Counted from the first letter of the stretch, positions 1-8,544 are shown. The stretch is DNA of 64,000 bases from Paraburkholderia phosphatilytica (GCF_003443895.1 NZ_QQOA01000013.1:1-64000), one strand, 5' to 3'. Notes: generated by a model not told the origin, from the letters alone. Numbers and translations are program-made.

Positions 1-692
1 TACCCAAAATATGTCTCGACGGGCTTCCCGTTTCAAAAATCGCGAGCCGTATGCGCGGGATCACCGGCGGCGGGCTCATTGATCAGCGCTTCCTTAGCGG
101 ACAGAGTACGTTTATCGCTAGCGGCAAGTCGCTCGTGGCTAGCGTGGCTGAGAAGATCAGCTTCTTCGTGCAGAACGCCGGGATGAAGCTGTTTGCCGCC
201 AAAGGAAAAGTCGAGGTGCAAGCGCACTCGGACAACATCGAACTGACCGCGCAAAAATCGGTAAAGATCTTGTCTGCGACTGATAGTGTCGAGGCCGCGG
301 CGAAGCAGGAAATTCTGCTCACGTCGGGCGGCGCTTACATCCGGATCAAGGACGGCAACATTGAGATTCATGCGCCAGGGAAGATTGATATAAAAGGCGC
401 TGAACATTCGTTCGCGGGACCGGCCGCCCAAGGATATGTGCTTCCAGGCTTGCCGACATCCTTCGGTGATGCACGTTATCACGAACAGTTCCGTCTTCTC
501 GACGACGACGAAGAGACCCCGCTGGCCAATACTCGCTATGAAGTCGAAAGTGAATCAGGTAAAAAATGGGTCGGCTATTCCGACTCCCAAGGACTGACAG
601 AGCATCTTTATACTGAACAGCCGGAAAACCTTTCGCTGACGATATATAAAGAGGTCGAAGACGATGACGATGGCGAAACCGAAGAAGCGTAA
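1..692 (+). CDS. vgrG: VgrG (type VI secretion spike protein), C-terminal part
   Basis: The frame is open from the left edge, so only the C-terminal ~230 residues are visible. The repeated beta-strand pattern (VQNAGMKLFAAKGKVEVQA, then LTAQKSVKI, then GGAYIRIKDGNIEIHAPGK and DIKGAEHSFAGPA) is typical of the DUF2345 domain at the end of VgrG, the trimeric spike at the tip of the T6SS tube. A short variable tail ending in an acidic run (EVEDDDDGETEEA) follows and probably docks the cargo encoded next, whose start codon overlaps this gene by 29 bases. Base composition is less GC-rich than most of the window, as in other T6SS islands. Family assignment is firm; the upstream gp27/gp5-like parts lie outside the window. 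Confidence 0.88.
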   Translation, partial: PKICLDGLPVSKIASRMRGITGGGLIDQRFLSGQSTFIASGKSLVASVAEKISFFVQNAGMKLFAAKGKVEVQAHSDNIELTAQKSVKILSATDSVEAAAKQEILLTSGGAYIRIKDGNIEIHAPGKIDIKGAEHSFAGPAAQGYVLPGLPTSFGDARYHEQFRLLDDDEETPLANTRYEVESESGKKWVGYSDSQGLTEHLYTEQPENLSLTIYKEVEDDDDGETEEA

Positions 693-1671
693 GCATGTCG
701 TGCGGCATGTGAAGCATGCAGCAACGACCAACCCGAACAACAAGTCTCTCGTCAAAGCGGTGATTCAAAGTGACAGCGGCGAATGGGTAGGGCCGTCGAC
801 CGGAGACAAATTCTATATCGATGAGACTCCTTCCTTTCCCTCTATCACGTTTGAAATTAAGACCGATGCCGCGCCGCCGTATCAGTGGAAGTGGAGCATC
901 GTATGGGACGCGCAGGTGAGTGGGCTACGTGAAAGTGCCAAGCGGGGGAAAAAGCTCAAGAGCTTTGCTGAAGCTGGAGAATTTTCGAGCAATGACAAGT
1001 CTTGGGTCGCGAAGCTTGGCGACAAGGTCATTGGAGGCAAGCTCTCCGTTCAGGTCACCGTTGGAGAGGCCATTTTCCGACGAACGGTGTTCGTCCTGGG
1101 AAAGAATCCCGCGAAACCGGACGTTGTGGCGTTCCTGTCCACACTTCCAGACACCGTTGGCTTGGATAAGCTTATTGAGCAGGAAAGTCAGTTCAAGAAT
1201 TTTATCAACGCAGACAATGAGCCCGTTGTAGCATTTGACTCAGGCTACGGCTTAACGCAGATGACTAGTCCGGCACCGACATATGAGCAGGTCTGGAACT
1301 GGAAGGAGAACGTCAAAGCGGGCGCAAAGCTATTTCAGGACAAGCAGGCCGCCGCAAAAAAGCTCCTCAAAGCGCACCCTTATACATCGGATCAATTGTC
1401 GATGGAAACATATGGGCTCTGGAATGGAAGCAGGTACTATCAATGGAATCCACAAAGTCAGGCGTGGGAGCGTGATCCGAGTGTTCTTTGCGACCCCGCC
1501 ACAGGTAACATCGGATGGGACACGACGGACCCGGCGAATACTGGGCAAACGGTTGATCAACTGCATGAGCGCGACAAGAAAACGTATGGATCGGGAAAGA
1601 GCGGTCGAGACAAAGATCATGTCTGGCTTTATTCAGGGGTATGTTATGCGGACCATGTTGCAGGCAACTAA
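664..1671 (+). CDS. Putative T6SS cargo effector with lysozyme/transglycosylase-like domain
   Basis: A 335-residue protein without a signal peptide, overlapping the end of vgrG, as usual for VgrG cargo. Residues 1-20 are very basic (MAKPKKRK, HVVRHVKH); ~30-150 look like a beta-rich domain; ~155-335 resemble a soluble lytic transglycosylase or lysozyme fold: an E-S pair at ~174-175 (IEQESQFKNF), the GYGLTQM loop at 194-200, then NWKENVKAG. In that superfamily the Glu is the acid that cleaves the peptidoglycan glycan strand and the GLTQ loop lines the groove. Function as a cell-wall-degrading toxin is inferred from these motifs, position and the following exported protein. A second in-frame ATG at 670 is an equally possible start. 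Confidence 0.72.
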   Translation: MTMAKPKKRKHVVRHVKHAATTNPNNKSLVKAVIQSDSGEWVGPSTGDKFYIDETPSFPSITFEIKTDAAPPYQWKWSIVWDAQVSGLRESAKRGKKLKSFAEAGEFSSNDKSWVAKLGDKVIGGKLSVQVTVGEAIFRRTVFVLGKNPAKPDVVAFLSTLPDTVGLDKLIEQESQFKNFINADNEPVVAFDSGYGLTQMTSPAPTYEQVWNWKENVKAGAKLFQDKQAAAKKLLKAHPYTSDQLSMETYGLWNGSRYYQWNPQSQAWERDPSVLCDPATGNIGWDTTDPANTGQTVDQLHERDKKTYGSGKSGRDKDHVWLYSGVCYADHVAGN

Positions 1672-2236
1672 ACTTGCCGCCGCCGCTTTGATACTTGCGA
1701 CGACTGCGTCGGTCGCAAGTGCTGTGGTGCCGCCGCCAGTCCAGGTGACGCTAGTCGGTGGCAAAGCGATCCAGCAAAAGGACGGGCGTCTCTATGAAGT
1801 TGATCCGATTGCGCACAAGGTTTCGCCGATTCACGTTCCAGCTGTGATCGAACGCAAGCTTAAGGCGTCTCTGAGCGTCGTCTTTCCGGACGATCACTCG
1901 CGGCTGATCGACAAGAAGGAATACGTGCTCGTCGTCGTCAATCATTCTTCTAGTTCCAATCCAGCTGGCTACTGCGGCTCTGGCGAGGAGGGAACCTTGT
2001 ACGTCTTTGAATTGAATGGCGATGAGGCCGTTTCGCGATTCTCCGTACCGGTGCGCAGTTGTCTCAAAGACTACGATCTCGCGAACAACTCTGGGCAAGC
2101 GTCGGAATACCGTGCGATAGAGTGGAAGGATGCGCCGGTAGGAATTCAAATCAGATGGGATGTCTATGGTGATGCGTCAGACGTTTCACATTTCTATTCG
2201 TTCCAAAATGGACAGTTTAGAGACGCTGCGAAATGA
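1646..2236 (+). CDS. Putative periplasmic immunity protein for the upstream effector
   Basis: A 196-residue protein beginning with a clear Sec signal peptide (MRTMLQATKLAAAALILATT, cleavage near ASA-VV at ~26). Its first codons overlap the effector's last 26 bases, implying translational coupling; ATGs at 1619 and 1655 are alternatives. Two cysteines in the mature part (CGSGEEG, RSCLKD) could form a disulfide. I recognise no family. Because peptidoglycan-directed T6SS effectors are normally neutralised in the periplasm by the product of the next gene, immunity is the most economical role, but this is inference from position and export signal only. Codon use is AT-richer than the chromosome average, like the two preceding genes. 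Confidence 0.62.
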   Translation: MRTMLQATKLAAAALILATTASVASAVVPPPVQVTLVGGKAIQQKDGRLYEVDPIAHKVSPIHVPAVIERKLKASLSVVFPDDHSRLIDKKEYVLVVVNHSSSSNPAGYCGSGEEGTLYVFELNGDEAVSRFSVPVRSCLKDYDLANNSGQASEYRAIEWKDAPVGIQIRWDVYGDASDVSHFYSFQNGQFRDAAK

Positions 2237-2292
2237 CGCTCTAAGTTGACCACATCCATGGCACAATAGGTTGTGCTCGTGACTGGCAAGTC

Positions 2293-2310
2293 AAGTTCAA
2301 GTTCAAGTTC
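2293..2310. repeat. Hexamer tandem repeat AAGTTC x3
   Basis: Three perfect copies of AAGTTC in the gap between the putative immunity gene and the next small membrane-protein gene, preceded by CAAGTC, a partial fourth copy. It marks the downstream edge of the lower-GC T6SS segment. No function is evident; slippage-prone simple repeat. Confidence 0.6.
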
Positions 2311-2328
2311 ACGTGACGGTCTACGCTC

Positions 2329-2586
2329 ATGCCACCCACCCCCAAATACTGGTTCCCCGCAAAGCGCTTCGGATGGGGCTGGGGCTTACCCGTCTGCTGG
2401 CAGGGCTGGGTGGTGCTGGTCGCTTACATCGGTCTCGTCCTCGTCGTGGCGGCCAATTTTCCGCCACACCAACAGACAGCGAAATTCGCGATTCTCGTCG
2501 CGCTTCTGACGGTCGCGTTCATCATCATCTGCTGGATCAAAGGCGAACCGCCCAGCTGGCGTTGGGGCGATAAAGACAAACGCTGA
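2329..2586 (+). CDS. Small membrane protein, 85 residues, unknown function
   Basis: The protein starts MPPTPKYWFPAKRFGWGWG and has two hydrophobic segments at about residues 24-42 (QGWVVLVAYIGLVLVVAA) and 50-68 (TAKFAILVALLTVAFIIICW), followed by a charged tail with WRWGDKDKR. The Trp/Gly-rich N-terminus followed by a QGW motif and two helices recalls small hypothetical membrane proteins I have seen annotated in Burkholderiaceae. It is monocistronic and convergent with the MFS gene to its right. A strong Shine-Dalgarno is not visible. Function unknown. Confidence 0.65.
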   Translation: MPPTPKYWFPAKRFGWGWGLPVCWQGWVVLVAYIGLVLVVAANFPPHQQTAKFAILVALLTVAFIIICWIKGEPPSWRWGDKDKR

Positions 2587-2610
2587 CATCCGCCAGCCAC
2601 GACGGAACCA

Positions 2611-3867
2611 TCACGCCATTTGCGCGGGCAAGATTCTTTTCGGCAGCGGAGGAAACGCAAACGCGATCGCCACCGCGCCAAGCCCCACGATCGACGAGCC
2701 GACATAAAGCCACGTGTATTGCCCCGATGCATCGAACACCCATCCGCCGATCACCGGGCCGAGCGCCATGCCGAGACTCGACAGCATCGTCGCCGCGCCG
2801 AGCACTGAGCCGATGATGCGCGTGCCGAAGTACTCGCGCGCAAGCACCGCATAGAGCGGCATCACGCCGCCGTACGCCGCGCCGAACACCAGCGCGAGCG
2901 AATAGAACTGCTCGAGACGATGCGCGAACAGATAGCCGCTGATGACGAGCGCCTGCGCGAGCAAGCCCGCGACGAGCACCGGCTTTACGCCGAAGCGGTC
3001 TGCGAGCACGCCGAGCAGCAAGCGGCCACCGAGCCCCGACAGCCCTTCGACGCTATAGATGCTTACCGCCGCCATCGGCGGAATGCCGCACAGAATTGCG
3101 TAGCTCACCATATGAAAGATCGGCCCCGAATGCGCGGCGCAGCACGCGAAAAACGTCAGACCGAGCGCGAGAAACTGGCGGGTGCGCAATGCGTCGAACA
3201 CGCGCATGCCTGCCGCTTCGGCGTGATGTGACGACGCGCCGAAGCCGCCAGGCGCCGCCGGCGGACGACGCACCAGCAACGCGGTCGGCACCAGTACGGC
3301 CCAAGCGAACACGCCGATCAGCAGCATTGCCGTACGCCAGTCGTAGGTGGAGACGAGCCAGCGGGCGAACGGCGAGATCGTCATCGGCGCGACGCCCATG
3401 CCGGCCGACACGAGCGACACCGCAAGGCTGCGCTGGCGATCGAACCACGCGGCGGTGGCCGCCATCATCGGCGCAAAGAACGCGCTGGCGGCGAGCCCGA
3501 CGAGAATGCCGTACGTGAGCTGGAACTGCAGCAGCGACGTCGCACGGCTGGCCAGCGACAGCGCGAGCCCGAGCAGCGCCGCGCCGGTAAGCACGACGGG
3601 CCGCGCGCCGACGCGGTCGCTTGCCGCGCCCCAGCCGAATCCGCTGATGCCCATCACGAGGAAATTGAGCGTCATGCCGCTCGAGATGCCGGCGCGGGAC
3701 CAGCCGGTGTCGGCCGCGATCGGCTGCAGGAAGATGGCCAGCGAGAACATCGCGCCGATCGCGACGCAAGTCAGGATCGCGCCGGCAATCACGATGGTCC
3801 AGCGATAGCGGCTGGATGAATGATCGGTCGTGTCTGCTGAATGCGTGTTTTCGTCTTGAGGCGCCAT
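2611..3867 (-). CDS. MFS transporter, oxalate/formate-antiporter-like (OFA) group
   Basis: A 418-residue, 12-helix major facilitator in the inner membrane. The start at 3867 (MAPQDENTH) is chosen because GGAGGAAA lies just upstream and the sequence before it is not protein-like. The first helix region contains LAIFLQPIAADTGWSRAGIS, and the helix 2-3 loop has GWGAASDRVGARPV, the MFS signature (G-x-x-x-D-R-x-G-x-R). These are characteristic of OFA-type carriers for small mono- or dicarboxylates. It diverges from an XRE-cupin regulator across ~180 bp that holds two palindromes, so it is probably the regulated target. The substrate cannot be read from sequence. Confidence 0.85.
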   Translation of the reverse strand: MAPQDENTHSADTTDHSSSRYRWTIVIAGAILTCVAIGAMFSLAIFLQPIAADTGWSRAGISSGMTLNFLVMGISGFGWGAASDRVGARPVVLTGAALLGLALSLASRATSLLQFQLTYGILVGLAASAFFAPMMAATAAWFDRQRSLAVSLVSAGMGVAPMTISPFARWLVSTYDWRTAMLLIGVFAWAVLVPTALLVRRPPAAPGGFGASSHHAEAAGMRVFDALRTRQFLALGLTFFACCAAHSGPIFHMVSYAILCGIPPMAAVSIYSVEGLSGLGGRLLLGVLADRFGVKPVLVAGLLAQALVISGYLFAHRLEQFYSLALVFGAAYGGVMPLYAVLAREYFGTRIIGSVLGAATMLSSLGMALGPVIGGWVFDASGQYTWLYVGSSIVGLGAVAIAFAFPPLPKRILPAQMA

Positions 3868-4001
3868 GGGTTTCCTCCATTCGGTCGAATGCGGTGGATA
3901 TCGCAATGACGAACGGGAAGGCGCGAAATCGACAATTTGAGCGGCGAACGGCATTGAACGAATGTCAAATTCTCGATGACATTCCATGCTTGACAGCGTA
4001 A

Positions 4002-4036
4002 TCCAATATATTGGAAAATTATTCCATCATATCGGA
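4002..4036. promoter_or_regulatory. Pair of 14-bp palindromic operator candidates
   Basis: TCCAATATATTGGA (4002-4015) is a perfect palindrome; TCCATCATATCGGA (4023-4036) is a degenerate second copy, 21 bp further on, i.e. two helical turns. They lie in the AT-rich centre of the divergent MFS / XRE-cupin intergenic region, just ahead of the GTG start of the regulator. The layout fits autorepression and control of the MFS gene by the neighbouring regulator; binding is inferred. Confidence 0.6.
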
Positions 4037-4050
4037 GCACCGGAGTCATC

Positions 4051-4629
4051 GTGGAAGGCTCGGACATCAACGCGCGCATTGCCCAGCGCGTTCGCGATCT
4101 CAGGAATACGCGCGGCTACACGCTGGATGCGCTTGCATCGCGTTGCGGCGTGAGTCGCTCGATGATTTCCTCGATCGAACGGGCCGCATCGAGTCCGACA
4201 GCAACCGTGCTGGAGCGGATTGCCGCCGGACTCGACGTCTCGCTCGCGAGTCTTTTTGACGGAGAACTGGCAGGCGCTCCCGTGGAGCCGCTGGTGCGCG
4301 CTTCCCGGCAGGCCGAGTGGCGTGATCCAGACACGGGATATACCCGTCGTCTCTTGACGCCGCCGAACTGGCGATCGCCACTCAAGCTGGTCGAAGTCGT
4401 CGTTCCCGCCGGCGCGCGGGTTGCGTATGAGTCAGTGGAACGCGAGACGACGGTGCATCAGCAAATCTGGGTGCTGCAAGGCCAGATCGACATCGTGGTG
4501 GGGAACGAGCGCCATTCCCTCGGCAAGGGCGATTGTCTGGCGATGACGCTGAATCAGCACCTGGTCTTCAGCAACCTCTCTACGAGTCCGGCGCGCTATC
4601 TCGTCGCGGTCACCGACGCGTCGAGCTGA
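4051..4629 (+). CDS. XRE-family regulator with C-terminal cupin sensor
   Basis: A 192-residue repressor-type protein from a GTG start (CCGGAG upstream). Residues ~8-62 form a HTH_3/XRE domain (RVRDLRNTRGYTLDALASRC, then VSRSMISSIERAASSPT). Residues ~105-190 form a small cupin barrel (VVVPAGARVAYES, VHQQIWVLQGQIDIVVG, LGKGDCLAM), the effector-binding part in this group. Members usually control one adjacent transport or detoxification gene. Here the neighbours are a divergent MFS gene and a downstream acetyltransferase whose start is 52 bases from its stop, suggesting one transcript. The ligand is unknown. Confidence 0.86.
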   Translation: MEGSDINARIAQRVRDLRNTRGYTLDALASRCGVSRSMISSIERAASSPTATVLERIAAGLDVSLASLFDGELAGAPVEPLVRASRQAEWRDPDTGYTRRLLTPPNWRSPLKLVEVVVPAGARVAYESVERETTVHQQIWVLQGQIDIVVGNERHSLGKGDCLAMTLNQHLVFSNLSTSPARYLVAVTDASS

Positions 4630-4681
4630 GACGGATAAAGCGGTCTCGTGCAGGTGCCTTACCTATATACAGGAGTACAGA

Positions 4682-5233
4682 ATGGAATCTTCCAACACTG
4701 GAGCTGGAGATATCCGCCTCATCGATTGCTCGGAAAGCGAACACGCGCCGGCGATACTGGAAATCCTCAACGAGGCCATCGTCAATTCAACGGCGCTGTA
4801 CGACTATGTCCCACGGCCGCCAGAAGCGATGACGAAATGGTTTGAGACGAAACGTGCCGGCGGCTTCCCCGTCATCGGTGTAATCGACAGTGCCGGCACA
4901 CTCCTGGGCTTCGCCAGCTGGGGTACGTTTCGGGCATTCCCGGCGTACAAGTACACCGTCGAGCATAGTGTGTACGTGCATCACGCACATCGCGGCCGCG
5001 GACTCGGGCGGCTCCTTTTGAGCGCAGTCATCAAACGTGCGCGTGAAGCACAGGTGCACGTCCTGGTTGGCTGCATCGATGCCGCCAACGGCACGAGCAT
5101 CGATTTACATAAGAAGCTCGGTTTCACCCACTCTGGAACGGTGAAAGAAGCGGGGTTCAAGTTCGGGCGTTGGCTGGATGCAGCGTTTTTCCAGTTGAAC
5201 CTTGAGACCCCGGTGGCGCCGGTCGACGGCTGA
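4682..5233 (+). CDS. GNAT N-acetyltransferase, phosphinothricin-acetyltransferase-like
   Basis: A 183-residue cytoplasmic acetyl-CoA-dependent acetyltransferase. Motifs in order: EILNEAIVNSTALYDY near the N-terminus (substrate side of the Pat/Bar/YncA group), EHSVYVHHAHRGRGLGRLLL at ~112-131 (acetyl-CoA pyrophosphate loop R-G-R-G-L-G), then DAANGTSIDLHKKLGF (helix with the family Asn and the LHKKLGF strand). Length is typical of the group. GGAG precedes ATG by a good distance. It sits behind the XRE-cupin regulator, so it may be co-expressed with the MFS exporter as an acetylate-or-export pair; this is inference. Substrate unknown. Confidence 0.85.
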   Translation: MESSNTGAGDIRLIDCSESEHAPAILEILNEAIVNSTALYDYVPRPPEAMTKWFETKRAGGFPVIGVIDSAGTLLGFASWGTFRAFPAYKYTVEHSVYVHHAHRGRGLGRLLLSAVIKRAREAQVHVLVGCIDAANGTSIDLHKKLGFTHSGTVKEAGFKFGRWLDAAFFQLNLETPVAPVDG

Positions 5234-5261
5234 TGTTGCGCTTGCCGTCGACCACACGCCC

Positions 5262-6662
5262 TTAAACCAGCCCAGTCGTGTAGTAAACCGCGATCACGAA
5301 GAACACCGCCAACGTCTTGATGATGGTGACCGCGAAGATGTCGCGATACGACTCGCGGTGCGTGAGGCCCGTCACGGCCAGCAGCGTGATCACCGCGCCG
5401 TTGTGCGGCAGCGTGTCCATGCCGCCGCTCGCCATCGCGACCACGCGGTGCAGCACTTCCATCGGAATGTGCGCCGCCTGCGCGCCCTTGATGAACGTAT
5501 CGGCCATCGCCGCGAGCGCGATGCTCATGCCGCCCGACGCAGACCCGGTGATGCCCGCAAGCGAACTGACCGACACCGCCGCATTGACGAGCGGATTCGG
5601 GATGCTCTTCAGCGCGTTGCTCACTACGAGGAAGCCCGGCAGCGCCGCGATGACGCCGCCGAAGCCATATTCGGACGCGGTGTTCAGCGAAGCCAGCAGC
5701 GCGCCGGCCACTGCCGCCTTCGTGCCGGTTGCAAAGTGCCCACGCACGCTGTTGAACGCCGTCAGCAACACGAACACGATGCCGAGCAGCAGCGCGCCTT
5801 CGACGGCCCAGATACCGACCATCGCCTTGATCGGCGTGGCGACGGGCGCGTGCAGGCCCGGCAGCATGTCGGGCGTGAGCGTGTAGTCGGCGCCGTACCA
5901 CTGCGGAATCATGCGCGTCAGCACGAAGTTCGCGACGCCCACCAGCACCAGCGGCGTGATCGCGAGCAGCGGGTTCGGCAACGTCTTCGATTCGATGCGC
6001 TCCGGCTCGTTGACGAGCGACGTGCCGTAGCCTTCGCCCTTCGCCATCGCCGAACGGCGGCGCCATTCCAGGAACGTGAGACCCACCACGATGATGAACA
6101 CCGAACCGATCACGCCAAGCGTCGGTGCGGCCCACGACGTGGTCTTGAAGAACGTGGTCGGGATGATGTTCTGGATCTGCGGCGTGCCCGGCAGCGAGTC
6201 CATCGTGAACGAGAACGCGCCGAGTGCGATCGCGCCCGGCATCAGGCGCTTCGGAATGTTGCTCTGCCGGTAGAGTTCGGCGGCGAACGGGTACACCGCG
6301 AACACCACGACGAACAGCGACACGCCGCCGTAGGTGAGCAGCGCGCACACGGCCACGATCACCGCGTTCGCGCGCGAGCGGCCGATGTAACGGATTGCCG
6401 CGTGCACGATCGATTCGGAGAAGCCCGACAGCTCGATCACCTTGCCGAACACGGCGCCGAGCATGAACACGGGGAAGTAGAGCTTCACGAAACCGACCAT
6501 CTTGTCCATGAAGATGCCGGAGAACACCGGCGCGACGGCGGACGGATCGGTCAGGAGCACCGCGCCGAGTGCGGCGATCGGTGCGACGAGAATGACGCTG
6601 TAGCCGCGGTAGGCGGCGAACATCAGAAAGGCCAGCGCGGCCAGGACGATGATGAAGGACAT
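5262..6662 (-). CDS. GntP-family H+ symporter for gluconate/carboxylates
   Basis: A 466-residue polytopic inner-membrane protein starting MSFIIVLAALAFLMFAAYRG at 6662, with GGAG upstream on its strand. Family features: AAYRGYSVILVAPIAALGAV near the start, YPFAAELYRQSNIP in the middle, NTASEYGFGGVIAALPGF, and the C-terminal HRVVAMASGGMDTLPHNGAV with re-entrant Gly-rich segments. The family carries gluconate, hydroxybutyrate, citrate-like or other short organic acids with protons. It faces a PAS-sigma54 activator, and a -24/-12 element lies ~90 bp ahead of its start, so expression is probably activator- and nutrient-dependent. The exact acid is not determinable. Confidence 0.86.
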   Translation of the reverse strand: MSFIIVLAALAFLMFAAYRGYSVILVAPIAALGAVLLTDPSAVAPVFSGIFMDKMVGFVKLYFPVFMLGAVFGKVIELSGFSESIVHAAIRYIGRSRANAVIVAVCALLTYGGVSLFVVVFAVYPFAAELYRQSNIPKRLMPGAIALGAFSFTMDSLPGTPQIQNIIPTTFFKTTSWAAPTLGVIGSVFIIVVGLTFLEWRRRSAMAKGEGYGTSLVNEPERIESKTLPNPLLAITPLVLVGVANFVLTRMIPQWYGADYTLTPDMLPGLHAPVATPIKAMVGIWAVEGALLLGIVFVLLTAFNSVRGHFATGTKAAVAGALLASLNTASEYGFGGVIAALPGFLVVSNALKSIPNPLVNAAVSVSSLAGITGSASGGMSIALAAMADTFIKGAQAAHIPMEVLHRVVAMASGGMDTLPHNGAVITLLAVTGLTHRESYRDIFAVTIIKTLAVFFVIAVYYTTGLV

Positions 6663-6749
6663 CGAGTCTCCAGGTTGTTGTCGTGTTGCGCGGGTTGTGC
6701 CCAGGCATCCTGCGCGGCTGCCCCGTCGGGCCCGCGCGGGCGCGCATGT

Positions 6750-6767
6750 TGCAGCTTCCGTGCCAAT
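6750..6767 (-). promoter_or_regulatory. Sigma-54 (-24/-12) promoter for the GntP transporter
   Basis: Read on the minus strand the sequence is TTGGCACGGAAGCTGCA. It has the invariant GG and GC exactly 10 bases apart and differs from the consensus TGGCACG-N4-TTGC at one position (CTGC for TTGC). It points towards the transporter, whose start is ~90 bases downstream, and is about 150 bp from paired dyads near the divergent sigma54-activator gene, the usual enhancer distance. Confidence 0.72.
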
Positions 6768-6917
6768 TGCTGCAAAGCCGCGCGGCGCCTGGCTTCGCAC
6801 GATACGCACAGCACGAAGGCCCGGCCGATTGTAGCGAATCGTCCCGAAATGGAGACGTGCGGTACGGCCATTTCACCCGCAAACCGTACAATTACCTGAA
6901 AAACATGAATTTTCTGT

Positions 6918-6956
6918 TGTCTCTACATTGAGATATAGTGTCTCGATACGGAGACA
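6918..6956. promoter_or_regulatory. Twin dyads TGTCTC-N6-GAGAYA, candidate enhancer (UAS)
   Basis: Two 18-bp dyads: TGTCTC-TACATT-GAGATA at 6918-6935 (one mismatch) and TGTCTC-GATACG-GAGACA at 6939-6956 (perfect). Their starts are 21 bp apart, placing both on one face of the helix. They lie directly before the PAS-sigma54 activator gene and ~150-190 bp upstream of the -24/-12 promoter on the opposite strand. This is what a bacterial enhancer-binding protein site looks like; the activator probably also represses its own gene from here. Confidence 0.68.
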
Positions 6957-6962
6957 AGGCCC

Positions 6963-8453
6963 GTGCACCGCGGGCCGGAGACAGCGAAAACAATGATGAC
7001 CGACTGGGCTGGCTTGCCCGCCAGCTATGACGACGTGCTGCGCCGCGCGATGGATTCGCTGTTCCGCACGTTCGAAAACTTCAGCGAAGGCACCTTCATC
7101 GTCGATGCGGACGCCCGCGTGGTGTGGATCAACAAGCGCTACGCGGCCCGCTTCGGCTTCGCCGATCCGCAGCAGGCAATCGGACTCGACTGCGAAACCG
7201 TGATCCCGAACAGCCTGATGCGCGACGTCGTGCAAACCGGCAAGCCGATCCTGCTCGACATTCTCGAAACCGACCGCGAGCCGCTCGTCGTGACCCGCCT
7301 GCCGCTGAAAGACGACAACGGCGTCACGGTAGGCGCGGTCGGCTTCGCGCTGTTCGACGAACTCAAGACGCTGACGCCGCTCTTCTCCCATTACTCGCGT
7401 GTCCAGCAGGAACTGATCGCGACACGCCAGTCGCTCGACCAGGCGAGGCGCGCGAAGTATACGTTCGCGAGCTTCATCGGCACGAGCGCGGCAAGCCTCG
7501 AAGCAAAACGCGCGGCGCGTCGCGCGGCGCAGGTCGATTCGCCGGTGTTGCTGCTGGGCGAAACGGGCACCGGCAAGGAACTGCTCGCGCATGCGATCCA
7601 CGGCGCGTCGGCGCGCGCGAACCGGCCGCTCGTCACGGTCAACGTCGCGGCCATTCCGGACGCGCTGCTCGAAGTCGAGTTCTTCGGCGCCGCGGCGGGC
7701 GCGTACACCGGCGCCGAGCGCAAAGGGCGAGTCGGCAAGTTCGAACTGGCCGATGGCGGCACGCTCTTCCTCGACGAGATCGGCGACATGCCGCTCGCGC
7801 TGCAGGGCAAGCTGCTGCGCGTGCTGCAGGATCGCGAGTTCGAGCCGCTTGGCTCGAACCGTATCGTGCGCGCCGACGTGCGGATCATCGCGGCCACCTC
7901 CGCCGACCTGCCGGCGATGGTCGCGGCGGGCGCGTTCCGCGCGGATCTGTTCTACCGGCTCAACGTGCTGACGATCCATGCGCCGCCGCTGCGCGAGCGG
8001 CTCGGCGACGTCGTCGCGCTGGCCTACGCGATTCTCGAAGAGCTGTCGTCGCGCGCGGGCGGCGGTCACTACGAACTCGAAGACGACGCGCTGCGTCTTT
8101 TGTGCAGCCATAGCTGGCCCGGCAACGTGCGCGAGTTGCGCAATACGCTCGAACGCGCCGTGATGCTGTCGGACAACGAACGGATCGATGCCCGCGCGCT
8201 CGCCCGTTTCGTCGGCACGGCGGGGCGGCCTGGTCGCGATCTCGGTGCGACATTTCAGAATGACACGGCGGCGGCTTCCGATACGCCGCCCGCCGGGCAG
8301 TCGTACGCCGACGCGATGGCGGCGTTCGAGCGGCGCTTCCTGACCGATGCGCTGCAGGCGTGCAACGGCCATGTCGCGCAGGCGGCGGCGAACCTCGGCA
8401 TGGGGCGCGCGACGCTTTACAAAAAGATTGCCGCGCATGGCATCGAGCCGTAA
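6963..8453 (+). CDS. PAS-containing sigma-54-dependent transcriptional activator
   Basis: A 496-residue enhancer-binding protein. Residues ~28-140 hold a PAS sensor ([20 protein letters not shown]). The AAA+ domain follows: Walker [10 protein letters not shown], the sigma54 contact loop GAYTGA (Tyr for the usual Phe, a tolerated variant), Walker [13 protein letters not shown], and the R-finger region [12 protein letters not shown] Fis-type HTH closes it ([20 protein letters not shown]). It would sense a small ligand and drive open-complex formation at the divergent GntP promoter. Starts at 6993 (MMTDW) or 6996 are plausible alternatives. Function is firm; the ligand is unknown but likely the acid carried by the neighbour. 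Confidence 0.88.
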   Translation: MHRGPETAKTMMTDWAGLPASYDDVLRRAMDSLFRTFENFSEGTFIVDADARVVWINKRYAARFGFADPQQAIGLDCETVIPNSLMRDVVQTGKPILLDILETDREPLVVTRLPLKDDNGVTVGAVGFALFDELKTLTPLFSHYSRVQQELIATRQSLDQARRAKYTFASFIGTSAASLEAKRAARRAAQVDSPVLLLGETGTGKELLAHAIHGASARANRPLVTVNVAAIPDALLEVEFFGAAAGAYTGAERKGRVGKFELADGGTLFLDEIGDMPLALQGKLLRVLQDREFEPLGSNRIVRADVRIIAATSADLPAMVAAGAFRADLFYRLNVLTIHAPPLRERLGDVVALAYAILEELSSRAGGGHYELEDDALRLLCSHSWPGNVRELRNTLERAVMLSDNERIDARALARFVGTAGRPGRDLGATFQNDTAAASDTPPAGQSYADAMAAFERRFLTDALQACNGHVAQAAANLGMGRATLYKKIAAHGIEP

Positions 8454-8544
8454 GCCCGGCGCGGTTTTGGCGTCTCACGCACGACAGGTTGCGCATGGCA
8501 CAATCGCGTCGTCAAAAACAGCGAAGGCCATGCGGGGAAGTGTC

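Noticed and set aside
2293..2310. AAGTTC repeat as an attachment site or integron-like feature
   Set aside because: Too short and simple, and no integrase gene is nearby.
4981..6891. Long open frames antisense to the GntP gene on the minus strand and on the plus strand (5202-6899)
   Set aside because: Arg/Ala-rich translations without motifs, typical shadows of a GC-rich gene; the GntP frame shows clear family motifs.
6963..8453. GAYTGA instead of GAFTGA in the sigma54 activator
   Set aside because: The Tyr variant is common in functional enhancer-binding proteins and the -24/-12 promoter nearby supports activity.
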